Shown in pieces: positions 35,901-50,300 of a stretch of DNA of 64,000 nt. The stretch covers positions 11,076,847 through 11,140,846 of the forward strand of contig OY294046.1 of assembly GCA_958510825.1 (NCBI GenBank), given 5' to 3'. Positions within the stretch are counted from its first letter, which is position 1; the number at the start of each line of letters is the position of its first letter. The stretch is from Brachypterus glaber (lineage: Eukaryota > Arthropoda > Insecta > Coleoptera > Kateretidae). The notes under the pieces were generated by a model. The model was given only the letters and a program-made list of their open reading frames with translations, ran no database searches and was not told the origin of the DNA. A program made the position numbers and the translations under genes.

Positions 35901-38900
35901 ATCAAGTAAGTTATTTTTTTAATTAAGGGTGACCGGGGCTAATTGTCGCACTTTTCATTCAAAGTCAGTTCTTTCCTTTATTTTTGTTTTTTTTTTAATT
36001 GACCAAATGGTAATGGAGATTTCTCCCGTTAGATTAAACAGGGACAAAAGTTCTACCCAAAAAGGATAGAAGACATACATACACTCCCACTTCCACCCAA
36101 CCAAACAAATTCTGTATTTGTTCTTTGTTGAACAAATACAATATTTACTTGGCCGGGCGAAAAGTGTAAAGAAATTACTGGCGCCATCTAAATTTTAGTA
36201 GAATTATCTTATTCTACAGATTCACATTAGCTATGTTCGTTCGTGCCGCTCACTGCTACACCTTCCGGCCAACCAAATAAATACTGTATTTGTTGTGTGA
36301 AAAACAAATACAGTATTTATTTGGTTGGCTGGAAAGTGTAGCACAAATGAGATAGAGATAGGGTAGACGTCTTTTGTTTCATAATTCTAGTTGTAAAGAG
36401 CTCTATTTTAGCTAAATGTTTCAGTAATATTGTCACGAATGATGGGTTCTTCTGGTTACGAATAATGGGTTTTTCTCTCCATTTTGCTGGATACGGGTTT
36501 TGGGGTTGGGGTAATTAAACTCTTATTTATAACACATGTTCTTACCACTTTAGGTTACAGAGATGTCAGAGTTACTTTGCCCAATGGGCACTGCCCACTT
36601 TGGGACTACCCAACTATCGACTCTACGCTATTCAATCTGATAATCTAATTCTCATCCTTTCATTTGATCTAAGTACCGTATTTATACCAAGATATTTTAA
36701 AAACAAACCTAGTTTAACCAGAGAATAGAGAATTTCAATGCTAGTTTACAATAACACTAGAATCCTTGATGTGCAAAACATCTGTATGCAATACAAGGTA
36801 CTAATTTATAAATAATAAAATTGTTTTATGAAATTTAGGTAAAGCCTGTATGGCTACCTAGCCAACCCTTGACAATATTATTATAAGATAAAACATGGAA
36901 AAATTTATAGGGTATTAGAGTTATGTTTTTTTTTGTGAAGTCTCGAAAAATGCGACAACGTGCCCCGTCACTTAAAGTATATTTTTTTGAAGAAATATAA
37001 AGGCATTTATAAAAATCATAAATAACTAATAAGACATGTGCCTTCCCAAAAGCCGATTGTTATCTAACTTTTCACTCTTTTACTAAAATTGTCAACTTTT
37101 TATACAGCCTGTTCCGGAACTCGCGTACAAAAATTTGAGGGTATATTTAAAACCCTCTGGAAAATATGAAAAAAATGTCAAATAAAATCCATCTTTGTTC
37201 AATTAAAAAATAAGAACGCTTTAAGTGGACCAATACGTGACTTTAAAACTATATATAGTTTTAAAGTCACGTACTTTAATGGGACATGAAATGTTGCGTG
37301 TTTTTAACAAAAATTAAAGTACAGTACAGTACAGTATAGGATAATAACTTGCGATTTCCTATCCATTTTTAACCGAAGGGTTTTACACTGTGACAGTAAA
37401 ATAATTTATTTTAGGTTAATTTTTGAGTTTCCCCCTGTGGGAGGTATTATTCCCACGTATAGTTTTACCACTGTTACCCTTATACGATTTTTGGGAAATA
37501 TTGGCGACTGGATAGATTTACTTGTGGAGATAACCATGTTAATTTTTATTTTACTACTTCTCGTTAAAGAAATTAGAAATATTGTGTTCTTTAAGTTTTC
37601 GTATTTCATACGGTTCTGGAGTTATGTTAATTTGACAATAATAACAGTAAGTAGCTTAGAAAGTTATAAAAAAGGTCCAAAATTATCAAAATTTTCGTTA
37701 CGCAATACTTGAACGTTCCCTATGTTCATTAAAATCAAAAACGAAAAAAAATTATTTTTTCGTACAACGAAAAATAAACTAAAAAAAAATTTACCCCATT
37801 TTACCCCCTTACCCCAATCCCAGCCTACAACTTTGGATAATCAAGCTATTGTTCAAATTTTTAGTATTTAGCCTAAAGCGTTCGTGAGTTATCGTGGTCA
37901 CAAATTTCCCGGACACGCAGACTGACTGATTATATTTATTTGTAAAACATCTAGAAACGTAAAAAAAGCGGTAAATTTTTTTCGATTTTTTTTACTAACG
38001 CAATACTTTCCTTGGGGAAAGTAAAATTGAAAAAGATTTTTCGATTTTTTTAAAAGTTTAACCCCCAATAACTTTTTTGTTTTTCATGAAACAAATTTGT
38101 ATCCAAGAATTTTTTGTCTACAGACAAAAAACGTCCTATAGCGCGTTTTTTGTCTGTAGACCACGCTGGGCCTTAAATACTTAAAAAAAAAGTCAAGCAT
38201 CACCAAATTTTTTTTATTCAATTTTTTTATAGACCTAACCTAAACAAAATTAAAATAATCGTTAGAGCACTTTTTGAAAAAAAAAATCGAAAAAAAAAAT
38301 TGAAAAAAAAAATAAAAAAAATCTTGTTTTCTTAAATTAATTATAAAGATTCTTATCTACGTTATACTCCTTTATTTGGAGACCTATACTATCTACTAAG
38401 ACGTTCATTAGAATAAAAAAAGTCAATATTGAAGTTAGCTAATCCCTCTGCTTTACATAATTTATGGGATAATAAAACCTATATGTTAGGATTGTTTGGA
38501 TAAAAAAATAAAATATTAAAAAACAAAATAAGTAAATTTCACTAAATCGTTGTTATATTATGCAAATTACCAGTTACAGGAATATGTGCTTGAATGGTTT
38601 TCTTCATGCGTAAAGGAAAAATTTGTATAATAAACCGCTTTTTTGTCTCCATGTCTAAAATGCTTTTTTATCTCCGTGATTAAAATATAAAATATAAAAA
38701 CGGCGTACCTATATCATATGAGCACAAAAGAAGTCATATGATTGCTTTTTTGATAAAGGTTTGTAAAAAGTATTTCTGAATTCAGAGAAATTTACTTGAG
38801 TTTAAATATACCTGTGACACCTAAAGTACACGCGGTTTTTTATCACGTTCAACAGTTTTGTGAAAAGGAACAATTTGTTTGTTTGTTTGTTTATTTGTTT

Positions 38901-41900
38901 AACCTCGTACTATTCTACTTAATTAAGCATCCCCTAAGTCCAGGACTTGTGTGGGCTAGTAGTAGAGGGAACCACCAGCTTATACTAACTTTCGAACCAG
39001 TTTCTAGGGATTGTCCGTTTCACTTATCGCCTTCGCCAAATTTCAATTATTAATTAACTGAAAAAGGCAAATGGGCGCCAGTGAGAATCGAACTCACGAT
39101 AGTAGACTTGCTGGGTTTCTAAAAAAAATTTGGTGTTGCTTGACTTTTTATTTAAAAGTATTTAAGGCCTGCCGTGAGACGCTTACGCGCTGTGAAGAGT
39201 AGGTATAATAACCACAGAAAAATATTTTCAGCTTGGTATTTGGTCAGCGGTATTGTCCTTATTGTTATATTTTGAAGTCCCATCAACAATCGAAAAAATT
39301 GTGAAAAATATGGAAGAATATGCCCATATGGATAATATAACATATATCACGTTGATGCAATATTACGTGATAGGAATTCAATTATTTTTCGCTTTTATCA
39401 AGGTTTTTCAGTATTTGTCTGTGAACAAGTTTATGGGCCAATTAAATTACACCTTGTCTGGAGTAAGCATATTACACGAGAGCAAAAAAAATCAATCCAC
39501 CTAAAAAATACCATTTTTTAAATATGTCGAAAACTACTTAATGGATTTGACTGTTTTTTTTTTTGTTTTAAAGCTTTAACATTCTTTACTTTTTAATTTG
39601 GCGGTTCTTGGGTGTTGGAAACGTACAAAAAACAATATGGTTTGCCGACTAGTTTCGTTTATTGTATATAAACTTTCTCAAGGCTGTAAAACAAAACGAA
39701 AAATGTTTAGGTACACAACATAACTTTTCTATGTAATTTTTGGGTTTAGTTATGGTATTTTTTACATTACATTTAATTTAAAACTAGTGGTGTTCACAAT
39801 CTGAAAAATTAGGGGGGGGTTTAATTTTTTTTCATTCTTATAATATCCCCAAAGCAAGCAACTTAAAAAAAAAAACTTTGTCAAAAATAAAACTAACCTA
39901 TATATATATATAAAAAAAAATTAGTTTGGACTTTAAAGTATGTTTAAGTTTAAAACGAAAAATAATCAGTCAAATCCAATAGGTAGTTTCAGAAATATTT
40001 GAATTTAAAAAATGGCAATTTAGGTGTATCGATTGTTTTGCTCTCAAGTGTATATAGTATTTACATAACGTGTACGAAACGTGGCTTATTTCGCATGAGG
40101 TAAACGTCGCGAGTGCAAGAAAGATACTTTCCGACAAGTTATGTACACTGTTTTCCCTACGACCACAACAAAACTAAAAATAATTTAAAATAAATATTAT
40201 TTTATGTAAATAAAGATAAATATTTTTTTTTAGCTATTAGATTAATTAAAATTAAGTAACTATTATTAAATAACACCAGTATTTCACAGAAAAATTAATA
40301 ATTTAGCTGCAGTTCAATCAATTTAAGTTAACCTTGGTTTGTTTCGTTGGGTTTTGTTCATTAAAAATAAAAATTCAAACGATTTATAATTAAGAATTAC
40401 AATTCTTAGTTACGATAATTGTAATTATCGTGATAATTATCATATAGTTATAGTAGAAATTTAACGTTACAATAACGTTTTTCTAATCTTAGAAAACTGT
40501 ATAAAAGTACGTTATAAAAATGTGCAATATGTGCAATGTCCCGCTTTTTAACGTTAGAATCTAACGTTAGTTACAAACGTAAATCTAACGTTAGATTTTT
40601 AAGTTAGAAATACGTTATAAGTACGTTAAATTTCTAACTTTCGGAGGGGGCATAAATCTTAATATATTTTAGCAATCATAATACTTTTAAACATAATTTC
40701 GTTACATTTATTTATAAAATAGCCATCTTTTTAGGTGGCCCTAAATATTTTTTGTGTGATATGCTGTTATACTTCGATAAATTCTTTTACCTCTCAGAAA
40801 AACTTTACATTTAGTTAGTTAATATTTATTTATACATTCAGAATCTTAAAATATTTTTTCAATTCTAGCACAGCGTTGCCAGACTTACTATAATTTTGAC
40901 TTTTGGGGCATATTTTTTTAAATTTATTATAGAAATAATAAATAATTATCAAACCTAGGCACATAGCTGTCTGAAATGAGTATTTTCTACTATAGCTTAG
41001 GTATTAATAATGGAAATTAAAAAAATATTTAAAGTTAGAATAAGGTTAAAAAAAGGTTAGAATTTGGAAACTAACGTTAGATTTATGTATTTTATAACGT
41101 GTTTGTCAAACGTTAGTTTTTAAGGTTAGATTTATATATTTTATAACGTTTTTGTATAACGTTTGAGACTAAACATAAAAATGTCACTAATCTAATGTTA
41201 TGTTAAGTTTGATTTATGTACTTTTCTACCAGGGAATGAATAATAAGAATAAATGTGCTAGTAGTGAAAAAATAATTTATAGACCACTATTTCAGGTCTG
41301 TGACCTCGGCTTGACCTTTCGAAGATCACCTGTCAAATTTTTCGTGTGCCTACACCCTCTGTGCTTATAAATGCAGTGCTCGGGGCCGGCCAGCTCCACC
41401 GAACTAAATATCTCTGATACATTTACACAGAACACCCTGAAAAACATCGCTGGAGCCGGCGCGGGTGGGAAGCATGGAGCACCCCACCACCGCGTACTGC
41501 ATTTATAAGCACAAAGGCCGTAATCACACGAAAGATTGGACAGGTAATCTCTGAAAGATCAATCCTCGGCAAAATCTGAAATACTCTTTTTTTCTCCCTT
41601 TGGGGTAGAAAACGGGTCATATTATAGCACTCTTATATTCCTCGATATCGATACCTAATTTCTAAACTGTTAATTAATAATTAATTGAAATTATTTCGAT
41701 TCAATAACGCATTATTCCGCAGAACGTATATTTGTTGAACTGGCCTAGCTTCGAGATACAACAGTTTAAAACTGAAATGTAACTTAAATATAATCTTAAA
41801 AAATAATAAATCTAAACTGATATGTTTTTTAGTGTGCTTGGGAAATATTGGGCTTTTCAGTAATGTTTTTTATAATTTTCATAGCCTTTGCTGAAATGGG

Positions 41901-44344
41901 TTATTTGTTATATGGCGATAAGGTAAGTTAAGTAAATTACATTTTACATTTTTGTTTAACCTCGTACTATTCTACTTAATTAAGCATCCCCTAAGTCCAG
42001 GACTTGTGTGGGCTAGTAGTAGAGGGAACCACCAGCTTTAATTGACTTTCGAACCAATTTATAGGGAGTGTCCGCTTCACTTACGCCTTCGCCAAATTTC
42101 AATTATTAATTAACTGAAAGAGACAAATCGGCGCCGCGGTGAGAATCGAACTCACGCTATTTGGGTAGTAAACTCGTCAAGTACGACGCGGTAGTCCACT
42201 ACACCAATCCTCCCAGTTAAATGAAAAACGTTTTCTCTTTATATACCGGGTTTTATTTATGTCCACCCCCAAAATTAAGATTAATCTTTATTCGATAAGG
42301 GAACGTTCAAGTATTACGTAACGCAAATGGTACCAAAATTCATACAGTTCATACCCCGTTTCTCGCGTTATTAAAGGCTGTAGAGATTTTATATTTTGGC
42401 TACCCCCCTAACACACCCCCTATTTGGGGGGGTAGCCAAAACATGAAATCTCTACAGCCTTTAATAGCGCGAGAAACGGGTATATTTTGGTACAATTAAC
42501 GTTAAAAAAAAATTTAAAACTTAAAAACTATTCTAAAATAATAAAATTTTTAGGTTTTGGCGTTTAGCACTTTTGGTAGCGCTATGTTGACTCTATTATG
42601 GACAATTTTAGGAGATTTTGTCTATGAAGACATAAAAGATGCTGACATATTTACCGCTCCATTCTATTTTCTAACCTATATTGCTATAGTTTTCTTTATT
42701 TTAGTGGTAAGTTACCGGTATTCCGTATCCATATACGGTAAAAGTATTCCCACGCAAGGGCGTATCCAGGATTTTTGTTTTTTCAGGGGTGGAGGCTCAA
42801 CACATTGATCCCAAAGCTGGAAAAGAATTAAAATGGCGAAAATTTTTACATATTTATTTTGACTAATTAATTAAAATAGCCAATTAGGCGAAATTATACA
42901 GAAGTTTTCTTAAATTAGTAAATATAGAGAAAATTTTGAGCCGTAGGAAAAAAAAATATATATATATATATATATATTTTAATATATTACATAAAAGAAT
43001 AATTGTATAGAAATTAACCAGATATTATATTATATTTATAATACAAAAAATATAAAAAGCACAAAAATGTGACGACAAAAAAAATTATTGTCAGGCCTTA
43101 ATCAAATAAGTTAGCGCCGCAGGCGATATTTTTTACAATTCTATTAATTTCTGACGTTTTCTTAATCTATTATTGTAAAACTCATGTTTTAAAAACATAA
43201 ATTTAAAATAAAACTTAAGAAAGCCGTTTACAATTGTGATGGTTTAAAATTTTAAAACAGTGGTATAATTTTAAATTTCATACAAATGCAAGAAAGTTGT
43301 AGCGCCGCAGGCGAATTTTTTTTTTCAAACTTTCTAGTATATTTTAATTTTAAAAGTGTTAAAAGGGGATTGAATAAGGGATACTTATCAAGTATACTTG
43401 AGAACATAATAACACCTGATTAAAAATCATAAATAAATAAATATCAAGTATAAGTGGAGTCACTTATTTATAGTTAAAAAGGAATTTTGTTATTTTTTTG
43501 TTAGTTATGTCGAAACCAGTATTTTTCTCACAAATAAATACCCTATTTAAGACTGCTAAAAAAATTCCAATATTTTTTTTTATTTGAGTGGGTGTGAATA
43601 TCTTTATGGGTGGGTGACGTAATTTCTTAGGAGGATAGGAGCAAAAGTAAAAAAGAGTGACAAAGGGCAGGGGACAATAATTGTCTAAATTGCGGTGACA
43701 TAATTGTTGTTTTTTACCTTTTTCTCGACGTTTTATATGCAAAAAGATGAAAATCATTCCGGAAACGCTTTGAGCTAAAACTTAAAAACTTGGATCATAT
43801 ATTTCTGCAAAGTTTTCGCTGATAGTATGGTAAAAATCAAGGGGGTCAAATTGGGTAAAAACTATTTTTTTGTTGACAGCCGAATTTTTATTTCAGAATT
43901 TATTTCTGGCGATAATCGACGACACTTACAGCGACGTGAAAACGGACTTTGAAAGACAAGCAGACGAGGAACTATCTTTTTGTACTTACGTAAAAATCAA
44001 ATTAAATGACTGTCTACAAAAAATAAAAATTAACTGCAAATGCCTGGAGGTGCAAGAAAAAGAAAATTTCATTTTGCCGATCAGTGAAGTGAAAAGGATA
44101 CTTACTACGTAAATACATTATTACATAACCAGAGACTTTTAGTATTTATATACCGGGGGTCCGCTAAAGTTATAATCAGTAGTCGGCGTAAACTCAGTTA
44201 TGACTCATCAACGTTGAAAATAAACACAGAAACATAGGCTTACGGAATAATTTTGCCGAATTATGAGGGAAATTTTTATAAAGGTCACTAAATCGAAATA
44301 TTTGACGACTAATTTGTTACACACAACAATATTGTCTATACATA

Positions 44345-44377
<33 letters not shown>

Positions 44378-47300
44378 ACGGTGTTTTTCAAAGAAAAAAA
44401 ACGACATTAGATTTTTATTTTTTAAGAATACGAAAGTTTTTAATTTTTATTTATCGATAACTCTTTTTCCCACCTTACTCGTTTAAATGGAATCATTAAA
44501 AAAAATCAAGATAAAAAGAAAAAAAAAATGTAAATATTTAAAACCTCGTGTCAACGCTGGAGTCGACGCGGCGCCTATGCGAGTACTGGAAATTCGCCGA
44601 TTACTGGTTATAATTGTACAGGGTGATCAGTAACTGCTATGCCAAAATTTAAGAGGTGGTTCTACATCCAAAAATATGAAAAAAAGGTTCTATAAAGGTT
44701 GGTCCGGAAATGAACCCTAAGGGAGCTACGGTTCTTCGAAGATGACATATTGAATGGGGAACAAAAAAAAAGCATCAATAAAATTTTAATGCCGCTGGGT
44801 GATTCTTCATTTAAAACTGAGCAAAAAAGTATTCTTCACCAAAACACTTAAATAATAAAATATTAAAGGAATAATAGCCTTTTAAAAAGTAACGTTTTTG
44901 GTAGCACAAAATGTTACTTCCTCTGAATTGTATTTTTTTGAAAACGGTTGCTCCTACAGTGTTACACCATATGACATTTTTTATGTATTTTTTACAAAAA
45001 ATTCAAAAAAAGTACATATAAAAAAGTTTTGGGCAAAAATGTGTTAAGCCTAATTTATTTTTCCGTCTAGAGACATCTCTGGATAAATTCAAAAAAATAA
45101 ATTAACATAAACTTATTGTCCTTACTAAAACTAGCATACATGCAAAAGCTCGTCGCCTTAGCTTATTATTAATTAAAAACCTTATTTTAATTACAATTTT
45201 AAAGGGCCGTAGCTCCCTTAGGTCTCATTTTCGGACCAACGTTAGGAACGTTTTTTGATATTTTTGGATGCAGAATCACCTCTTAAATGTTCGCATGCCA
45301 GTTATTGATTACGACTATTTTTAAATTATACTATTCACAGCGTTTGCGCTAGAATACGGAAGTTTCGATTTTTCAAATAATTTCAAAAATCGTCCTAGAT
45401 AAAAAATTCTTGAATAAAAAAATAAGCAACTTTTATGTCCATCTGTCCAGTGTCACGTTTTTTGTAGACACGATAACTCAAGAACGAATAATCCGATCGA
45501 CTCGAAGTTCTCAGGAAATATCAAGGTCTATGAGGGGAAGAACCCTATTAATAGGGTTGTTTTTGAAAGTAATCCCCCCAAAAACAAAAAAAGTTAAAAA
45601 AAGTGGGGGTTAAACTTATAAAAAAATTGAAAAAAGCTGAAAGAAAATTCCTATTGTAAATTTTTCAGGAAAAATTACTTTCATTATAAGGATCAATTCT
45701 AGTAATTTTTAAAATAAAACTGTTTTGTTTTAAAAAAAAAAAGATCTTATTTAAAAAAAAGATTGTTAAAGTTTTGTTTAATTTTGTTTTTGTTTTCTCA
45801 AAAAAAAAACTAAAAAAATTGTTTGGACTTTCAAGTTTTTTTTTTTTAAATTTATTTTTAAGTATTTGGGAAAATGAAATATACCATTAATGGTAAATTT
45901 ACTGTGAATAGTATATAATGAAATGCGTATCATTACGTATCTTCACGGCTTGTTTTTTTTAGATGCCGTTTTAAAAAATATCAGATTAATGAATACTTAA
46001 ATAATCCAAATGTCGAGATAACTGATAAAAATAGGTTTGTGGATCTTAGAAAAATGGACGGTAAATAATAATAGTATATTATTTACCAAGTGAGAGAAGT
46101 TTAACATTTTTGACCTGCGTCAAATTGCGGGATGAGCGCGCTAGAGCGAAGCCCGCAAGACGCGGTCTAAAATGTTAAATCTTCACTCACGTGGAAAATA
46201 TAGTATTTTTTTCACTACCAGTACAATTAATTAGCTATTTATTTATTTTTTTACTAAAATTTAATGAAAAAGCTTATAAATTTAAAATGACATTTCTGGC
46301 AGAAATTTTCTGTTGATCTGCTAAAATTATTAAGTTAGAAAGTGTTTCCGTGTTAAGTGTAATAAAATATATAAAAATGGAAAGTGAAATGCAAAGTGAT
46401 GATTCTGGTACTCCCCCAGAAATAAGGGGACAGGCGAAAACTGTGAGGGAGAATCTATTGTCTCAAAAATCAATATATGGGGGTTGTACCTCTAGTAATC
46501 TATGATCCTTACGATAATATATGAGTTGTATAATCTATGGTTGAATATGATGGGCCAATGATTTTCACTTTTCGAAGTGTTTTTTGTAAAACATGTTTTA
46601 TAGGTACTAATTTAGTTAATATTTTTTAATTTATCATGCAATAAATAAATTTGGTGCCTAAAGACACTTGTAAATTGCAATGTGATTTAATAATTAAGTG
46701 AAACGTCAGATGCCAAAACAGCTGAATAAAAATTCATTATTAACCATGGTGCAATTTTATTATTTTTAGAACCTCTGACGTCATAGGTAGAGAAATAATA
46801 TTTCTACCAATGAAAAGAACAGTAATAAGGATGTGGTTTTAGGCTGGTAGTGAAAAATAAATATTACTGTACACTGTAAAATGCACTGCCCAGTAGAAGA
46901 GCTTTCCCAGTGGGAAATTCCCATTTTTCACCTCCGCGCGTGAAATGGGCTTTTTATTATCAGATTCACTTTTGCCAACCTTAATAATATACCAGTTTTC
47001 ACGAAAACTACCCCCCCCCTCAGGGGGGAATTTTTTTATTATCAGATTCACTTTCAGCAACCTCAAAAACCCCAATACACCAATTTTCACGAAAACAGCC
47101 CCCCCCCCTCAGGGGGTGAAATTAGAAAAATGTTATTATAAGATTCAGTTTTAACGACCTGGAGTGTTACGCCCATGTTAATGGTATAGGAAAATAGCAT
47201 TACAGGGGGGGGGTCCAAAATGATAAAAATTTGCGTTACGTAATACTTGAACGTTCCCAAATTGATTTATATCGACATAAAACGTCATAAAACACAAAAA

Positions 47301-50300
47301 TACTCAAAAAAAAATTTTTTTCACGAATTTTGAAAACTTTCAAAATGGGAAAGCAAAATGAGGGTAGAATAAAAGAGTAATATTAAGATTAAACTGTAAA
47401 ATTCATATGAAAGTGAATTTATACTGATTCTTGCCTGAATCATTAAATGTACCCTTTAAATTTACGATAACTACAGCTTGTCAAACTTAGGATAAGACGT
47501 GAGTTTTTAAAAATGGACACGCCCCCCTAGTGCGCATTGTGGCTGAATTCACTAGTTGTTAGAGGTACGCGTACCGCCTATCTTTCTTCCCCCAAATACT
47601 TTCTCTTACATTTCCACGTCTCTTCCTAAGTTTGACGAGCTGTAATCGTCCTTTCAACAAAAGAATGCCCGGGCGCGTATTTTAAACAGCCGGCAGACTA
47701 ACATTCCTACTCTCAATTGTCCTACTCTCTAACAACCTTACTTCATAACATTCCTACTCTACAACAACCCTACTCCGTAATCTTCCTACTTCCCAGTAAC
47801 CCTATTTTGCACTATATGCACTCCAAAGAACTTTTACCTCAAGAAGGAACATGATGAAATCTACCGTATGCTTTGTTTGAAGCGTGAACCAACTACGGTG
47901 AGGGGCTGGTGGGGAGTGACTATTGTTTACACAGTCTAATGTCGTAAAATGACTGACAGGGGTACAGTGTTGCCGATTGGAAACATATACTTTGGATATT
48001 TTATTGTAAATTTTAAGAAACATTAGTTCTTTATGAGTTTTATATGAACTAGTAGTTTAATTTTAATAGATTTAAATATACTATATTATTAAACATAATT
48101 ATAGTACACAATAAAGTTTTTTACATTTTTAATTTAAGTATAATGATTTGAATTCATGATAAGGTGGAAACTACGCAACATGGCTACTAGGTAGCCTGAA
48201 AGTCGACTAGCGACATCTACATTTTACACCACAAAGCTGTATCGCGTTTCTGTTAGTAAATAAACAAACAAAAAGATGACACCTTCATAAACATTGGTCT
48301 GAAATTACTTCTTGAGGTAAAAGTCCTTTGATGCACTCGATTAGCCACTTAACAAAACTCAAAAAATATTTCGTCGTATGACAAGATTTGGACTTTTTTT
48401 TGCAAATTTCACGATCCTACATAAAAAAGTAAGAAAGTTAAGGCGGCTGAACCACCTTCCTGAAACACCCGGTAGAGAACAAATATATAAGAGACGAAAC
48501 GTCGCTAAACCTGAAAGTGAAAGTTCTTCATAAATTAATTTTTTATTAAATATTTTATTTGAAATTTTAGATTTAAAGGAGGAAACGAATGAGGAGAATA
48601 TAATTCATGTCAACGACTTAATTCCGTAAATATTGAAAAACATGTTTTATCCAATACATACAGATAATAAGACAATTACCAGCTTTATTTTAAATAGATA
48701 AACTCAATAATAACCCCCGCGTGGCTTTTACTTTATTGAGTGGATAATTATTTATTTTACCCACTCAACTGTCACTTGTCAAATTATTTTCTTGTAAATG
48801 TCATTAAAATTTTTAATAAAAATATGAATTTCTAAGCTATTTATCGGATAAAACCTTGTATGGCACTCATGGGTAGAGTAAGATATTGCCCTCTCTTATC
48901 TTATCTTACTTTTCCCACTAGTACCATAAATAACTATTTCCTACGACCTAGTTAGTAGTAGGTGCATATTTCCCACCCGTTGCCTATGAAAACGGTTGGA
49001 TCATCTGATTTTAAATATCTGCTGTCAGAAAATTAGTAAACGTCAAACACATAACCTCAAATTGACAAACTAATTTTACGATAATTTTTGCGTTTTTTTA
49101 TGTTTAGGTGTTAGGTCGTAGGAAAAATAGTATACGCACCTTGACGCAAACCATTTCAGTGTGCTTTTTTTACTCGGCTGCACCTCGTGCACTAAAAACT
49201 AGGTTCGCGTACTCGGTGCGTAATATACTATTTAAGTTATATAATTATTAAGTATCCTGAAGGGTTTTAGTTTTCGTTTGATCATAAGATCAGGGCCGTA
49301 GCGAAGAAGATTTGGTGATTGGGGGGAGAGAAGAAGGTAAAAAATTACAACTTTTTTCCTCCAGAAAAAAGCTTTGTCCGTGACGTGACAGTTTTTACCC
49401 CAAACCATAATTTTGATGACAAAAAAAGGTCCTCACCTCCAAATATACAACTTTTGTACTTTTTGAATCCCTGCAATATACGACTTTTGTCTGAATCCCT
49501 GCGATATACAAATTTTTTTGTGAAATATACAACTTTTGTATTTTGAATCCACAAAATTTACAGCAGCTTCTTTTGTTTGGATCAATAAAATATACAACTT
49601 TTCAAGATAGCTGGGGGGGGGGGCTCTCCCCCATGCCCCATAGCTACGGCCCTGCATAAGATAGAAATTTACAATTACCATTCGTAATGGTTTGGTTACT
49701 CATGGTCAGGCTCGGGGGCCACAGTGCACCCCTGGTATAAAAAATAAGTCAAAACTGCATAATCAAATAATACTTTTAAAGTTTAACCAAAGATTAAAAA
49801 TTAGTCTTTGGCTTAACTTTGTATAGGATTTACGGGTTCCATATCAAGTCAATGCAGCCTTCAAAAAAATCAATATTTTTTAAAGGGCCTCCTGATCAGC
49901 TTTTAGTAAAAAATAGAAAAAATCCCGATTCCACTTAAAATATACTTAAAATCAACGTGAGTCTTCAAGAATATGTCTCCATGGGGGCAGCGTTTAACTT
50001 ATTTAATAATTTTTTACTTATTTAATAATAATGAAAAAATCTTGCTATTAAAAAACTTTAATAAAAAGCTAAATATATATGAACAGTTCCAACGTTTCGA
50101 AGGTAATTTGTCCCTCTTCTTCAGGGTAAAAATTAAAAATTGAATTATAGAATTATATAAATTTAAAATCTAATTGTAAAAAAACTGATGATGAAAATAC
50201 CTTCGAAACGTTAGAACTGTTCATATATATTTAGTTTTTTTCATTATTTTATATAAAAAGAACAAGAAATATTATAATTAACTTATTTAATAATTTATAA

